The notes under the pieces were generated by a model. That model saw only the letters and a program-made list of their open reading frames with translations. It did no database searches and had not been told where the DNA came from. Shown here one piece after another: positions 1 to 9,757 of a DNA stretch of 64,000 bases. How positions within the stretch are numbered: position 1 is the first letter of the stretch; the number at the start of each line of letters is the position of its first letter. Source of the stretch: Tsuneonella amylolytica (GTDB lineage: Bacteria > Pseudomonadota > Alphaproteobacteria > Sphingomonadales > Sphingomonadaceae); NCBI RefSeq assembly GCF_003626915.1, contig NZ_CP032570.1, positions 2,231,001 to 2,295,000 on the forward strand. Direction: 5' to 3'. A program made the position numbers and the translations under genes.

Positions 1-386
1 GCCGCGCCCACTGCGCGGGCCTGCGACGCGGTCGGCCGGTCCACCGATACGCCGGGCAGGAACTCGATCAGCGCCGCCGCCTTGCCGGCGACTTCGCGCG
101 ACAGCGCGCCCGACCGGTCGTGGATCGTGCGCGGGACCGGACAGCCGCGGGCCGACAGGTGATCGAGCAGCGCGAGGAAAAACGGCAGGTCCGCAAGGTC
201 GATGCGCCGCTCGTAGAGGGTCAGGATGAACCGCCCGCCCGCGCCGTCGCGGCCGGTCGTCTCGACCAGCCAGTTCGAATTCGAGATGCCTTCCGCGATC
301 CCCTTGGCCGAAACGAGTTCGCCGACGTCGTATTCGGCGATCAGCGCGGCGAGGTCCTCGGCGGCGAGGTGGGTGTAGACCGCCAT
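1..386 (-). CDS. thrB: Homoserine kinase, N-terminal part (cut by window edge)
   Basis: Homoserine kinase of the aminoglycoside-phosphotransferase fold, which phosphorylates homoserine in threonine synthesis. Only the first 128 residues are in the window; the frame is open to base 1. The ATG at 386 starts a protein beginning MAVYTHLAAEDLAALIAEYD, with a later SNSNWLVET segment (nucleotide-binding lobe) and a FILTLYERR strand, both typical of alphaproteobacterial ThrB. It lies 9 bases downstream of ispH on the same strand, the usual ispH-thrB order in sphingomonads, so the two are probably co-transcribed. The family call is by recognition; the catalytic lobe is outside the window. Confidence 0.85.
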   Translation of the reverse strand, partial: MAVYTHLAAEDLAALIAEYDVGELVSAKGIAEGISNSNWLVETTGRDGAGGRFILTLYERRIDLADLPFFLALLDHLSARGCPVPRTIHDRSGALSREVAGKAAALIEFLPGVSVDRPTASQARAVGA

Positions 387-395
387 GGGGTCGCC

Positions 396-1370
396 CTAGT
401 CGGTCAGCTGGCGGGGCAGTTTGAAGACCATCTTCTCTTCGGTGGTAACGAGCGTGTGCTCCTCCACCGCCCGCCATTCCGCCAGCCGCTCGACCACTTC
501 GCGCACCAGCTTTTCGGGTGCGGAGGCACCGGCGGTGAGGCCCACGGTGCCGACCCCAGCCAGCCATGACGGATCGATCTCACTCGCCCGCTGGATCAGT
601 TTCGCGTCGGTGCCCATGCGCTGGGCGACCTCGACGAGACGCAGCGAATTCGACGAATTGGGCGCGCCGATGACCAGCACCAGGTCGCTGCCCGGCGCGA
701 TCGCCTTGACCGCCGCCTGCCGGTTGCTGGTGGCGTAGCAGATGTCCTCCGCCTTTGGGCCCACGATGTGCGGGAACTTGGCCTGCAGGGCGGCGACGAT
801 CTCGCGCGTGTCGTCGACCGACAGGGTCGTTTGCGTCAGGAATGACAGCGGCGTTTCCCCGGTGAACGACAACGACTCGACGTCTTCGACCGTCTCCACC
901 AGCGTAATCGCACCGTCGGGCACCTGGCCCATCGTGCCGATGACCTCGGGGTGACCCTTGTGCCCGACGAAGACGATATGCCGTCCAGCCTCGATCTGGC
1001 GTTCGGCCTGGCGGTGGACCTTGCTGACGAGGGGGCAGGTCGCATCGACCCAAGTCATCTCGCGCCGGTCGGCCTCCGCCGGCACCGATTTGGGCACGCC
1101 ATGCGCGCTGAAGACCACCGGCGCGCCGTCGGGCACTTCGTCCAGTTCCTCCACGAAGATCGCCCCTTGCGCCTTCAGGGCGTCGACCACGTACTTGTTG
1201 TGGACGATTTCGTGCCGGACATAGACCGGCGCACCGTAGCGTTCGATCGCCCGCTCGACGATCTCGATCGCCCGGTCGACCCCCGCGCAAAATCCGCGCG
1301 GCGCGGCGATGAGCAGCGTGAGCGGGAGCTTGGCGTCGGAGGAAGCGGGCGGCTGAAAGGGGGCGTTCAT
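396..1370 (-). CDS. ispH: 4-hydroxy-3-methylbut-2-enyl diphosphate reductase
   Basis: Last enzyme of the MEP isoprenoid pathway. It reduces HMBPP to IPP and DMAPP with an iron-sulfur cluster and so supplies precursors for the carotenoids encoded further along the window. The 324 residues carry the three cluster cysteines in standard spacing: C28 (PRGFCAGV), C112 ([11 protein letters not shown]) and C211 ([10 protein letters not shown]). The substrate-binding [10 protein letters not shown] and [10 protein letters not shown] motifs are also present. The ATG at 1370 gives a family-typical length. It is divergent from the lipoprotein gene at 1446, leaving about 75 bases for both promoters, and is followed closely by thrB. 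Confidence 0.97.
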   Translation of the reverse strand: MNAPFQPPASSDAKLPLTLLIAAPRGFCAGVDRAIEIVERAIERYGAPVYVRHEIVHNKYVVDALKAQGAIFVEELDEVPDGAPVVFSAHGVPKSVPAEADRREMTWVDATCPLVSKVHRQAERQIEAGRHIVFVGHKGHPEVIGTMGQVPDGAITLVETVEDVESLSFTGETPLSFLTQTTLSVDDTREIVAALQAKFPHIVGPKAEDICYATSNRQAAVKAIAPGSDLVLVIGAPNSSNSLRLVEVAQRMGTDAKLIQRASEIDPSWLAGVGTVGLTAGASAPEKLVREVVERLAEWRAVEEHTLVTTEEKMVFKLPRQLTD

Positions 1371-1445
1371 ACCCCGCCCCCTAGCGCTTCGCCGCGCGCG
1401 CCGCTAGGGCGGCTGCCGATTGCCATTCCGGGACCCGTATCGACC

Positions 1446-2096
1446 ATGACCAATGCCTATCGCCTCGCTGCCATGCTGATGATGGGGGCCGCGCTCGCCG
1501 GCTGCAAGCGTAGCGGCGAACTGGTCGTCGAGCAGGGCGTGGGCATTACCGCGATCCGCACCGCGTGTCCGGCGGTCGGTGTGCCAGATTACACCGGCGA
1601 CATCACGACCTTCCGCACCCCCGGCAACGCGACGGCCGCGAACATCGACGTGACCGCGTCGATCACCAACCTGCGTTCGACCTGCGACAATGGGTCGCCG
1701 CGCATCTATTCCAACGCCACGTTCGACGTGCTGGCCCGCCGCACCGACACGCGCGGCGCGCGCACCGTCACGTTGCCGTACTATTCCGTCGTCCTGCGCG
1801 GCGGCACCTCGGTCGCCACCAAGCGCGTGGGCCAGGTCACCCTGAGCTTTGCCGACGGACAGGAACGCGCGCAGGCCCGTGCCCAAGCCGGCGCCTACGT
1901 CGACCGGGCCGAAGCGACGCTGCCCGTCGACATCCGGGACCAGATCACGCGCAAGCGCAAGGCCGGCGCCGAAGATGCCGCGCTCGACCCGCTTGCCGAC
2001 CCCGCGGTGAAGGCGGCCGTCGCCCGCGCCACGTTCGAGCTTCTCGTCGGCTTCCAGCTGACCGAAGAGCAGCTCGCCTACAACGCCACCCGCTAG
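1446..2096 (+). CDS. Hypothetical lipoprotein
   Basis: A 216-residue protein with a lipoprotein signal peptide. The first 20 residues end in a lipobox LAGC (C20), so it should be lipid-anchored in the envelope. The mature part has three further cysteines (one in the first third, one in LRSTCDN) and a C-terminal charged helix, but no motif I can assign. Longer versions of this frame begin upstream inside the antisense of ispH; the ATG at 1446 is chosen because it opens directly onto the signal peptide. It sits 10 bases before argS and is probably co-transcribed with it. Conserved hypothetical lipoproteins at this position are familiar in sphingomonads, but I know of no function. Confidence 0.8.
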   Translation: MTNAYRLAAMLMMGAALAGCKRSGELVVEQGVGITAIRTACPAVGVPDYTGDITTFRTPGNATAANIDVTASITNLRSTCDNGSPRIYSNATFDVLARRTDTRGARTVTLPYYSVVLRGGTSVATKRVGQVTLSFADGQERAQARAQAGAYVDRAEATLPVDIRDQITRKRKAGAEDAALDPLADPAVKAAVARATFELLVGFQLTEEQLAYNATR

Positions 2097-2106
2097 GCCC
2101 GTTTCC

Positions 2107-3852
2107 ATGTCCGATATTCAGACCCTTCACGCCGCATTCGCGGCGCGCATCGCCGCGATCCTGCACGCCCTCGAAATGGAAGGCGCGCTGCCCGCCGGGG
2201 CGAGCGCCGCCGCGGTCACGGTGGAGCCGCCGCGCGACGCCTCGCACGGCGACCTCGCCACCAACGCCGCGATGGTGCTGGCCAAGCAGGCCGCAACCAA
2301 CCCGCGCGCGCTGGCCGAAAGGATCGTCGCCCATCTCGAACGCGATCCCGCGGTCACCAGCGCCGAGATCGCCGGGCCGGGCTTCATCAACGTGCGGCTC
2401 GCCGATGCTCAGTGGCTGGACGAGGTGCGGGCGATCGCCGCGCTGGGTGCCGATTACGGCCGGTCGCAGGCCGGGGCCGGGCGGCGGGTCAACATCGAGT
2501 ACGTTTCGGCCAACCCCACCGGCCCGATGCACATGGGCCACTGCCGCGGCGCGGTCGTCGGCGATGCGCTGGCCGCGCTGCTCGAGTTCGTCGGGCACCC
2601 GGTGACGCGCGAATACTACGTCAACGACGCCGGCAGCCAGGTCGACACGCTCGCCCGTTCGGCGCACCTTCGCTACCGCGAGGCGCTGGGCGAGGACATC
2701 GGCGAAATCCCGGAAGGGCTCTACCCGGGCGACTACCTCATGCCGGTGGGCGAGACGTTGGCCGCCAAGTACGGCGACAGGTTCGCATCCGCGCCCGAGG
2801 CCGACTGGCTGCCCGAGTTCAAGGCCCGGACCGTCGCCGCGATGATGGACATGATCCGCGACGACCTTGCACTTCTCGGCATCGCCCACGACGAGTTCGC
2901 CAGCGAAGCCGCCCTCCAGGACGCCGGCAAGCCCGCCGAGGCCGAACGCTGGATGCGCGAACACGATCTCGTGTACGATGGCGTGCTCGAAGCGCCCAAG
3001 GGCAAGACGCCCGACGACTGGGAGCCGGTCGAGCTGCCGCTGTTCCGCTCGACCCGCTTCGGCGACGACCAGGACCGGCCGATCCGCAAGAGCGACGGCA
3101 GCTGGACCTATTTCGGCGCGGATCTCGCCTATCACATGCAGAAGGCCACCGAGGCCGACGAGCTCATCGACATCTGGGGCGCGGACCACGCCGGCACGGT
3201 CAAGCGGATCAAGGCCGCGGTCGCCGCGCTGGCGCAGGGCGAGGGTCGGGCGATCCCGTTCGACGTGAAGCTGGTGCAGATGGTCCAGCTGCTGCGCGGC
3301 GGCGAACCGGTGAAGATGTCGAAGCGCAGCGGGACGTTCGTCACGCTGGCCGACGTCGTGCGCGAGGTGGGCAAGGACGTCGTCCGGTTCACCATGCTGA
3401 CCCGCAAGCCCGAAGCGCAGATGGAGTTCGATTTCGCCAAGGTGGTGGAGGCGTCGAAGGACAACCCGGTCTTTTACGTCCAGTACGCCAGTGCGCGGAT
3501 CCATTCGACCCTGCGCAAGGCCGCGGCCATGGGCATCGCGCCCGATCCCGCTGCTCTGGACCGGCTCGGGCCGGACGATCTGGCGCTGGTCAGGATGGCG
3601 GCGCAATTCCCCCGGGCGGTCGAAGCAGCCGCCGCGGCGCGCGAACCGCACCGGATCGCGTTCTACCTCTACGATCTCGCCGCCGCCTTCCACGCGCTGT
3701 GGAACGCGGGCAACGACGATCCCGCCAAGCGCTTCATCGTGGCACAGGACCCCGCGCTGACCGCCGCGAGGCTTTTCCTCGTGGCACAAATCGCGCAAGT
3801 AATCCGTAACGGCCTCGCGCTATTGGGCGTGGAGGCAGTGGAGGAGATGTAG
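2107..3852 (+). CDS. argS: Arginyl-tRNA synthetase
   Basis: Class I aminoacyl-tRNA synthetase that charges tRNA-Arg. The 581 residues are normal length for the family. An N-terminal Arg-tRNA synthetase domain is followed by the catalytic Rossmann fold with the HIGH-type signature HMGH at residues 142-145 (after NPTGPM). The KMSK signature is intact as KMSKRSG at 403-409, although many ArgRS enzymes lack a canonical one. The last about 125 residues form the DALR anticodon-binding helical domain ([13 protein letters not shown]). The ATG at 2107 follows the preceding lipoprotein by 10 bases; the stop is followed at once by the SPOR-domain gene. Confidence 0.98.
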   Translation: MSDIQTLHAAFAARIAAILHALEMEGALPAGASAAAVTVEPPRDASHGDLATNAAMVLAKQAATNPRALAERIVAHLERDPAVTSAEIAGPGFINVRLADAQWLDEVRAIAALGADYGRSQAGAGRRVNIEYVSANPTGPMHMGHCRGAVVGDALAALLEFVGHPVTREYYVNDAGSQVDTLARSAHLRYREALGEDIGEIPEGLYPGDYLMPVGETLAAKYGDRFASAPEADWLPEFKARTVAAMMDMIRDDLALLGIAHDEFASEAALQDAGKPAEAERWMREHDLVYDGVLEAPKGKTPDDWEPVELPLFRSTRFGDDQDRPIRKSDGSWTYFGADLAYHMQKATEADELIDIWGADHAGTVKRIKAAVAALAQGEGRAIPFDVKLVQMVQLLRGGEPVKMSKRSGTFVTLADVVREVGKDVVRFTMLTRKPEAQMEFDFAKVVEASKDNPVFYVQYASARIHSTLRKAAAMGIAPDPAALDRLGPDDLALVRMAAQFPRAVEAAAAAREPHRIAFYLYDLAAAFHALWNAGNDDPAKRFIVAQDPALTAARLFLVAQIAQVIRNGLALLGVEAVEEM

Positions 3853-3854
3853 GG

Positions 3855-4556
3855 GTGACCATGCGGCCGGACGAGGACGACTATGTCGGAAGCGAGCAGC
3901 TGACGCTCGCCGACGAGGACGAACGGCTGCCGTGGCTTGAGTCGGGCGACGAGGAATACGAGGAAGGCGGTGTCGACACGGGTCGGATCTTCGGTTTCGC
4001 ACTGCTGGCCCTCCTCGCGCTGGCGGTGATCGTGGGCGGGATCTGGTGGTTCGGCAATCGCGGCCCCGACCCCGAACTGGTCGCCGACGGCAGCACGATC
4101 GAGGCGCCGGATGGCCCCTACAAGCAGAGGCCGGCCGATCCGGGCGGCAAGAAGTTCGAAGGGACCGGCAATCTCGCCCCCGTCGTCGGGGAAGGCCAGT
4201 CGCGCGAAGGGCGCATAGCCGACACGTCGCCTCGTCCCAGTATCGACGTGGCGAAGCCCACGGAAGACGCCACCGACGCAGCGGCAACGACCGCGTCGTC
4301 CGAACCACCTGTGTCCTCGGGCGGCGTGGCGGTCCAAGTTGGCGCCTATTCGACGAAGGCATCGGCGGAAGCGGGCTGGCAGAAGCTTCGCGGACAGACC
4401 GAGCATCTCAACGGCGTGTCTCACAGGGTCGTCGAGGGTGATGCCGACATCGGCACGGTCTATCGCCTGCAGGCGGTCGCGGGTGATGTGGCATCCGCGA
4501 GCCGGCTGTGCAGCGCATTGAAGGGCGACGGGGTGGCCTGCCAGGTCAAGCGCTGA
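3855..4556 (+). CDS. SPOR-domain protein, membrane-anchored
   Basis: A 233-residue bitopic inner-membrane protein. An acidic cytoplasmic N-terminus of about 45 residues leads to one transmembrane helix (about 46-66, rich in Leu/Ala/Val with WWFGNRG at its end). A Pro/Ala/Thr-rich periplasmic linker and a C-terminal SPOR domain of about 70 residues follow (AVQVGAYSTKASAEAGWQKL and a CSALKGDGVACQV end). SPOR domains bind denuded glycan strands at the division site. The GTG at 3855 is 2 bases after the argS stop; an ATG two codons on, at 3861, is an equally possible start. The position between argS and nagZ is standard for sphingomonads and fits a role in septal peptidoglycan. Confidence 0.88.
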   Translation: MTMRPDEDDYVGSEQLTLADEDERLPWLESGDEEYEEGGVDTGRIFGFALLALLALAVIVGGIWWFGNRGPDPELVADGSTIEAPDGPYKQRPADPGGKKFEGTGNLAPVVGEGQSREGRIADTSPRPSIDVAKPTEDATDAAATTASSEPPVSSGGVAVQVGAYSTKASAEAGWQKLRGQTEHLNGVSHRVVEGDADIGTVYRLQAVAGDVASASRLCSALKGDGVACQVKR

Positions 4557-4629
4557 CCCGCGCCGTTTTGCACATCGTCCGCCCGCGCCGCGCTTGCGGG
4601 CGGGCGGGTTTCCTGCGACCCAACGGGGC

Positions 4630-5646
4630 ATGACACCCGCGATCTTCGGGCTTTCGGGACTGACGCTGACCGCCGACGAGCGGGCGTTCTTTCGCGAAAG
4701 CGATCCGGCCGGCTACATCCTGTTCGGCCGCAACATCGACACGATGGCGCAGGTCCGCGCGCTGACCGACGAATTGCGCAGCATCCACGGGCGCGACCGC
4801 CTGCTCGTCAGCATCGACCAGGAAGGCGGGCGGGTGGCGCGGATGCGTCCGCCCAACTTCACGGCGTTTCCCCCAAGCTCCGCATTCGACACGCTCTACG
4901 AAATCGCACCGTCCTCCGCGATCGCGGCAGCGCGCGCCAATGCCCACGCAATGGGGCTCGAACTGGCCGAGGCGGGAATCACGGTCGACTACCACCCGCC
5001 GCTCGACGTGCGGCAGGATGGCGCGCACGACGTGATCGGCGACCGCGCGTTCGGCAGCGAGCCGCTGCGCGTGGCGGCACTCGGGCGGGCGACGCTGGAG
5101 GGGCTGGCGCTGGCCGGCGTGGCCGGCTGCATCAAGCATATGCCGGGGCATGGCCGTTCGCTGTGCGATACGCACAAGGAACTGCCCACCGTCACCGCCA
5201 GCGAGGCGGAACTCGAGACCGACATCGCCCCGTTCCGCGCGCTGAAGGACACGCCGATCGGAATGACCGGACACCTCGTCTTCACGGCTTGGGACCCCGA
5301 CCGTCCGGCGACTCAGTCCCCCACCGTGATCCGCGATATCATTCGCAGCCGGATCGGCTTTGGCGGACTGCTTCTGACCGACGATCTCGATATGGAGGCA
5401 TTGTCGGGCACCGTGCCCGAGCGCGCCGAGATCGCGGTGAAGGCAGGCTGCGACATCGCGCTCAACTGCTGGGCGAAGATGGACGACATGACCAGTATCG
5501 CCGAACGGTTGCCGTCGATGTCCGCCGAGACCGCCGCCCGCCTCGATCGCGCGCTGGAGGGAACCGGCATCGTGCCCGACGGCGACAAGGCGGACCTGCT
5601 GGCGACCCGCGACACCCTGCTGGCGATTGCTGGAACCGCTGCGTGA
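4630..5646 (+). CDS. nagZ: Beta-N-acetylhexosaminidase (NagZ family)
   Basis: Family GH3 beta-N-acetylglucosaminidase that removes GlcNAc from anhydromuropeptides during peptidoglycan recycling in the cytoplasm. The protein has 338 residues from the ATG at 4630. Signature segments are DQEGGRVARM (substrate pocket), KHMPGHG followed by the flexible loop with a catalytic His (DTHKELP), and LLTDDLDMEALSG, which in this family carries the nucleophile Asp. An upstream in-frame TTG at 4594 would add 12 residues without family support. The stop overlaps the scpA GTG (GTGA), so translation is coupled. Confidence 0.95.
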   Translation: MTPAIFGLSGLTLTADERAFFRESDPAGYILFGRNIDTMAQVRALTDELRSIHGRDRLLVSIDQEGGRVARMRPPNFTAFPPSSAFDTLYEIAPSSAIAAARANAHAMGLELAEAGITVDYHPPLDVRQDGAHDVIGDRAFGSEPLRVAALGRATLEGLALAGVAGCIKHMPGHGRSLCDTHKELPTVTASEAELETDIAPFRALKDTPIGMTGHLVFTAWDPDRPATQSPTVIRDIIRSRIGFGGLLLTDDLDMEALSGTVPERAEIAVKAGCDIALNCWAKMDDMTSIAERLPSMSAETAARLDRALEGTGIVPDGDKADLLATRDTLLAIAGTAA

Positions 5647-6464
5647 GCGAACGCGGTCTGGTCCTCGATCTGGGCGATCGGCCGCGAAACGACGACTGGG
5701 CCGGCCCCGCCGCCGCACCGACCGACGATGCGGCGCTCTATCTGGAACTCGACAACTGGGAAGGGCCGCTCGACCTCCTGCTCGACCTCGCGCGGCGGCA
5801 GAAGGTCGATCTCAAGGCGATATCGATCCTCTCGCTGGTGGATCAGTACATCGCCTATATCGAACAGGCCGAGGCGCTGAAGCTGGAACTGGCCGCCGAT
5901 TACCTCGTGATGGCTGCATGGCTCGCCTACCTGAAATCCGCACTGCTGCTGCCGAAGGACGAGCAGGAGGATCCGAGCCCGGAGGAACTGGCGCTGCGCC
6001 TGCAATTGCGGCTCGCGCGCCTTGCCGCGATGCGCGAGGCGGCCGCCCGGCTGATGGGCCGCGACCGGCTGGGCCGCGACGTGTTCACGCGCGGCGCGCC
6101 CGAGGGGCTGCGGACCGATCGCAAGACGTTGTGGCAATGCGACTGGTACGCGCTCGTGCAGGCCTACGGGCAGGTCAAGGCGCGCACCGCGCCGGTCGTC
6201 CACATGGTGCGCGAACGGCCGGTGATGACGCTCGATTCGGCACTGGACCGCGTGTCGGCCATGCTCGGCGTCACGCTCGACTGGATGGAAATCCGCGAAT
6301 TCCTGCCGCCAAGCCACGAACAGGGTTGGGCCGATCCGCGGCTGCGCAAGTCCGCACTCGCGAGCAGCTTCGTCGCCGCGCTGGAACTGGCCCGGCTGGG
6401 CAAGGCGGAACTGGCGCAGGACGAGGTCTTCGGACCGCTCCGGCTGCGGCGTCCGGCGGCGTGA
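5643..6464 (+). CDS. scpA: Segregation and condensation protein A
   Basis: Kleisin subunit of the Smc-ScpAB condensin. The 273 residues start at a GTG overlapping the nagZ stop. After a variable 35-residue N-terminus comes the kleisin N-domain that binds Smc (NWEGPLDLLLDLARRQKVD), then a long charged helix (LSLVDQYIAYIEQAEALK) and a C-terminal winged-helix segment. The frame continues far upstream through nagZ in another reading frame, but the domain begins only after 5643. The stop overlaps the scpB GTG by 4 bases. Confidence 0.95.
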   Translation: MSERGLVLDLGDRPRNDDWAGPAAAPTDDAALYLELDNWEGPLDLLLDLARRQKVDLKAISILSLVDQYIAYIEQAEALKLELAADYLVMAAWLAYLKSALLLPKDEQEDPSPEELALRLQLRLARLAAMREAAARLMGRDRLGRDVFTRGAPEGLRTDRKTLWQCDWYALVQAYGQVKARTAPVVHMVRERPVMTLDSALDRVSAMLGVTLDWMEIREFLPPSHEQGWADPRLRKSALASSFVAALELARLGKAELAQDEVFGPLRLRRPAA

Positions 6465-7081
6465 CCGCGCCCGACGATCTCGTGCGCGCAGTCGAGGCCA
6501 CACTGTTCGCGGCGGAGGAGCCGATGACCGTCGCCGCCCTAGCCGGGCATCTGGGCGATGCGGCGGCAGGCGACGTGCGCGCGGCGCTGCGGCAGCTGGC
6601 AGAGCATTACGACGGGCGCGGCGTGCAACTCGTCGAGCGCGGCGATCGCTGGCATCTCCAGACCGCGCCCGATCTCGCCCATATCCTGCGGCGCGAGCGC
6701 GAGGCGGTGCGCCGGCTCAGCCGCGCGGCGACCGAGGTGCTGGCGATCGTCGCCTACCACGAACCCGTCAGCCGCAACGAAATCGAGGCGATCCGCGGCG
6801 TGCAGACCTCGTCCGGCACGCTCGACGTGTTGATGGAGGCAGGCTGGGTGCGCGTGGCCGGACGGCGCGAGGTGCCGGGGCGGCCGGTGATCTACGCCAC
6901 GACGCCCGAGTTCCTCGACCACTTTGGTCTCGCATCCCGGCGCGACCTGCCGGGCATCGACGAGTTGAAGGCCGCCGGCCTGCTCGACCCCGTGGACGAC
7001 GCGTTCGACGCTCTGATGGACGACGGCGGCGGCGATACGCCTGCCGAGGCTGGCAATGACCCCGCCGATCCACTAGATTAG
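6461..7081 (+). CDS. scpB: Segregation and condensation protein B
   Basis: Winged-helix subunit of Smc-ScpAB. The 206 residues start at GTG 6461. They form two tandem winged helices: the first about 1-75 ([20 protein letters not shown]), the second about 85-165 with the diagnostic [20 protein letters not shown] and a [18 protein letters not shown] end. An acidic disordered tail follows. The 4-nt overlap with scpA is the usual arrangement and supports stoichiometric synthesis. Confidence 0.95.
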   Translation: MTAPDDLVRAVEATLFAAEEPMTVAALAGHLGDAAAGDVRAALRQLAEHYDGRGVQLVERGDRWHLQTAPDLAHILRREREAVRRLSRAATEVLAIVAYHEPVSRNEIEAIRGVQTSSGTLDVLMEAGWVRVAGRREVPGRPVIYATTPEFLDHFGLASRRDLPGIDELKAAGLLDPVDDAFDALMDDGGGDTPAEAGNDPADPLD

Positions 7082-7098
7082 TCCCCAAGGAGATTACC

Positions 7099-7365
7099 AT
7101 GGGTTCGTTTTCCATCTGGCACTGGCTGATCGTGCTGCTCGTCGTGCTTGTGCTGTTCGGCAAGGGCCGGGTGGGCGACATCATGGGCGAGTTCGGCAAG
7201 GGCATCAAAAGCTTCAAGAAGGGCCTCAACGACGAGGAGGACGAGGCGAATGCCAAGGCGGCCGCGGCCAAGCCCATGCACAGCCTGGAAGGTCCGCACC
7301 ACGAGGCCAAGCCCGCCGGCGAGGCGGCGAAGGACGTGCAGCCGGCATCCGAGCACCGCGGCTGA
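7099..7365 (+). CDS. tatA: Sec-independent translocase TatA
   Basis: Pore-forming subunit of the twin-arginine translocase. The 88-residue protein has one N-terminal transmembrane helix (about 5-20), the FGKG hinge ([18 protein letters not shown]), an amphipathic helix ([15 protein letters not shown]) and a polar tail. The ribosome site AAGGAG lies 8 bases before the ATG. It is the first gene of tatABC, 17 bases after scpB, so it may be co-transcribed with scpAB. Confidence 0.95.
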   Translation: MGSFSIWHWLIVLLVVLVLFGKGRVGDIMGEFGKGIKSFKKGLNDEEDEANAKAAAAKPMHSLEGPHHEAKPAGEAAKDVQPASEHRG

Positions 7366-7391
7366 TCCTGCCCGCGCGAAAGGCCTGAACC

Positions 7392-7760
7392 ATGTTCGGA
7401 ATCGACTGGCAGGAACTGCTGGTCATCGTGTTCGTCGCGGTGCTGGTGATCGGGCCCAAGGATTTGCCACGCGCGATGCGCACGGCGGGCAAGTGGATCG
7501 GCAAGGTGCGCCGCACCTCCAACCACTTCCGCGCCGGCATCGACGCCATGATCCGCGAGGCCGAGATGGAGGAAATGGAGCAGAAGTGGGCCGAACAGAA
7601 CGCCCGCATCATGGCGCAGATGCCCACGACCGACCTGTCGGATTACGAGATGAAGCCGCTTCCGAAGTCCGCTACGAGCGAGACGCCGCCACCGCCGGCG
7701 GATGAAGTCGATACGGCCCCCCCGACACCCGACGACGAACCCCAGTTGCCGCTGCGCTGA
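7392..7760 (+). CDS. tatB: Sec-independent translocase TatB
   Basis: Substrate-receptor subunit of the Tat complex, 122 residues. A short periplasmic start (MFGIDWQELL) enters one transmembrane helix, followed by the GPKDLPRAMRTAG hinge-amphipathic helix that separates TatB from TatA. A long charged helix and a proline-rich acidic tail follow. Its TGA overlaps the tatC ATG by one base. Confidence 0.94.
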   Translation: MFGIDWQELLVIVFVAVLVIGPKDLPRAMRTAGKWIGKVRRTSNHFRAGIDAMIREAEMEEMEQKWAEQNARIMAQMPTTDLSDYEMKPLPKSATSETPPPPADEVDTAPPTPDDEPQLPLR

Positions 7761-8554
7761 TGGTCTTCAGGATTCCCGACATCGACGAAACGCAGGCGCC
7801 GCTGCTCGACCACCTGATCGAGCTCCGGGCGCGGCTGCTGCGCGCGTTCGCCGCGTTCATCCTGGCATTTTTCGTCTGCCTCTATTTCGCCAAACCGATC
7901 CTCGGCTTTCTGGTCCAGCCCTTGCTCGATGCGGGGCAGACGCGGCTGATCTTCACCAAGCTCTACGGTCAGTTCTTCGTCGAACTGAAGGTGGCGATGT
8001 GGGCGGCGTTCTTCGTCAGTTTCCCGGTCATCGCCAACCAGCTTTGGGCGTTCGTCGCGCCGGGTCTCTACGCGAAGGAAAAGAAGGCTTTCCTGCCGTT
8101 CCTGCTGGCGACCCCCGTGCTCTTCATCGGCGGCGGGGCGCTCGCCTATTACGTGGTGATGCCGACTGCCTTCCACTGGTTCCTCGGCTTCGAGGGGACA
8201 GAGGGCGGGGTGACATTCGACGCGCTGCCCAACTCCGAGGATTACCTCGGGCTGGTGATGCAGTTCATCCTCGCGTTCGGGTTGAGCTTCCTGCTGCCGG
8301 TGCTGCTGCTGCTGCTCAACACCGCGGGGATCGTCAGCCGGGCGCAGCTCGTCGGCGCGCGCCGGTACATGATCGTGGCGGCCTTCGTGATCGCAGCGGT
8401 GGCGACCCCGCCCGATGTCATCAGCCAGCTCATGCTCGCGGTGCCGCTGATCCTCCTGTTCGAAGGGGCGCTGGCAATCATGTACTTCACCGAGAAGAAG
8501 GCCGCCGCCGAGAAGGCCGCGGAAGACGCCGCCGCTACTTCAGCGTCCGAATGA
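7760..8554 (+). CDS. tatC: Sec-independent translocase TatC
   Basis: Six-helix core receptor of the Tat translocase, 264 residues. The N-terminal cytoplasmic segment with LLDHLIELRARLLR is the conserved twin-arginine signal-peptide binding region. The FVAPGLYAKEKK loop and the periplasmic loop before SEDYLGLVMQFILAFGLSF are also typical. The Ala/Glu-rich tail overlaps the convergent mmsB 3' end by 20 bases (8535-8554), so no terminator fits between the two genes. Confidence 0.97.
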   Translation: MVFRIPDIDETQAPLLDHLIELRARLLRAFAAFILAFFVCLYFAKPILGFLVQPLLDAGQTRLIFTKLYGQFFVELKVAMWAAFFVSFPVIANQLWAFVAPGLYAKEKKAFLPFLLATPVLFIGGGALAYYVVMPTAFHWFLGFEGTEGGVTFDALPNSEDYLGLVMQFILAFGLSFLLPVLLLLLNTAGIVSRAQLVGARRYMIVAAFVIAAVATPPDVISQLMLAVPLILLFEGALAIMYFTEKKAAAEKAAEDAAATSASE

Positions 8555-9407
8555 TCCCGCTGAAATCGACGTCGGCATTGCCCGCGCCGACATAGTCCTC
8601 GTAAAGCGCGCGGGCCCGTTGGGCGAGCGGCACCGCCGCATCGGCGCTTTCGGCGGCATCCATCGCGAGACGCAGGTCCTTCAGCATCAGTCCGGCCGCG
8701 AAGCCGCCCTGGTATTCGTTGTCGGCCGGCGACTGCGGGCCGACGCCGGGGACTGGGCAGTAGCTCGTCATCGACCAGCACTGGCCGCTGGAGACGCTGC
8801 TGATGTCGTAGAACGTCTGCGGGTCGAGACCCAGCTTCTCGGCCATGGCGAATGCTTCGCAGGTGCCGATCATGTGGATGCCGAGCAGCATGTTGTTGCA
8901 GATCTTGGCCGCCTGCCCGTTGCCCGCGTCGCCGGCGTGGATCACCGCCTTGCCCATCGGGTCGAGCACCTCCCTGGCGCGCGCGAATGCTTCCCCGCTG
9001 CCGCCGACCATGAACGTCAGCGTGCCGCCGTTCGCTGCAGCGATCCCGCCGCTGACGGGCGCATCGACCATCGCGTAGCCCGCGCTTTCGGCGAGGCCGA
9101 TCACCTCGCGCGCGGTGGCGACGTCGATCGTCGAGCAGTCGAGCAGCACCGCACCGGTGGGCGCCTTGCCGATCACGCTGCCGGTATAGACCGACTTCAC
9201 GATCGACCCGTTGGGCAGCATCGTGACCACGGCGTCGACGTCCTTCACCGCCTCGCCCGCATCGTCGAAGGCCACGCAGCCGTGCTGGACCGCCGCGTCG
9301 CGCGCCGCGCCCATCAGATCGAACGCGTGCACCTCGTGCCCCGCCTTGACGAGGTTCGCGGCCATCCCGCCGCCCATGTTGCCGAGGCCGATGAAGGCGA
9401 TTTTCAT
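8535..9407 (-). CDS. mmsB: 3-hydroxyisobutyrate dehydrogenase
   Basis: NAD-dependent oxidation of 3-hydroxyisobutyrate to methylmalonate semialdehyde, the penultimate step of valine catabolism. The 290 residues begin with the dinucleotide motif AFIGLGNMGGGMAANL. DCSTID is the substrate serine region and GNGQAAKICNNM carries the catalytic lysine. The ATG at 9407 overlaps the stop of the small membrane-protein gene (ATGA). It is the last gene of the minus-strand valine cluster, and the mmsA product works on its product. Its 3' end overlaps tatC. Confidence 0.95.
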   Translation of the reverse strand: MKIAFIGLGNMGGGMAANLVKAGHEVHAFDLMGAARDAAVQHGCVAFDDAGEAVKDVDAVVTMLPNGSIVKSVYTGSVIGKAPTGAVLLDCSTIDVATAREVIGLAESAGYAMVDAPVSGGIAAANGGTLTFMVGGSGEAFARAREVLDPMGKAVIHAGDAGNGQAAKICNNMLLGIHMIGTCEAFAMAEKLGLDPQTFYDISSVSSGQCWSMTSYCPVPGVGPQSPADNEYQGGFAAGLMLKDLRLAMDAAESADAAVPLAQRARALYEDYVGAGNADVDFSGIIRTLK

Positions 9408-9757
9408 GATGCTGTATCCTTGAAGTGGGCGCCGAGCAGAACGGCGGCCGTGTCGCCGCGATGCTTCGCTGCGAGGTAAGTGAGATATGGCAGGAGAAAG
9501 CCTGCCCCGCCGACGAAAGCGACGAGAGCCAGCATGAGCCCGATTGGCGAGAAGGCGTTGCGCCACGCTGTCCAGCTTGCGGAAAGGAAGAGCATCATCG
9601 TGAAATCGAGATTGAATTGCCCCGGCCACGTCCAGTCGGAGACCGCTCCGAGAAAGATGGGGAATAGCCCGAAGCCTTCCGTCATGACGACGCGGGCCGT
9701 GTAGAACGCGAGCGCGCCCCACAAGACCATCAGAAACAGATAGAACGGGCGGATCAC
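9404..9757 (-). CDS. Small membrane protein of unknown function
   Basis: A 117-residue protein with three predicted membrane segments: about 4-22 ([17 protein letters not shown]), about 50-65 ([14 protein letters not shown]) and about 72-93 ([20 protein letters not shown]). A polar C-terminus follows. I chose the GTG at 9757 because it forms a GTGA overlap with the enoyl-CoA hydratase stop and has GGAAGG five bases upstream. An ATG at 9769 would add four residues but destroys that spacing. The gene is coupled at both ends inside the valine operon. I do not recognise the family; it somewhat resembles short DUF2834-type membrane proteins but I cannot confirm that. Confidence 0.7.
   Translation of the reverse strand: MIRPFYLFLMVLWGALAFYTARVVMTEGFGLFPIFLGAVSDWTWPGQFNLDFTMMLFLSASWTAWRNAFSPIGLMLALVAFVGGAGFLLPYLTYLAAKHRGDTAAVLLGAHFKDTAS

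Noticed and set aside
1945-3798. A 617-codon frame antisense to argS
   Set aside because: High-GC codon bias leaves antisense frames open. The protein is Arg/Gly/Asp/His-rich without motifs, while argS on the other strand is complete.
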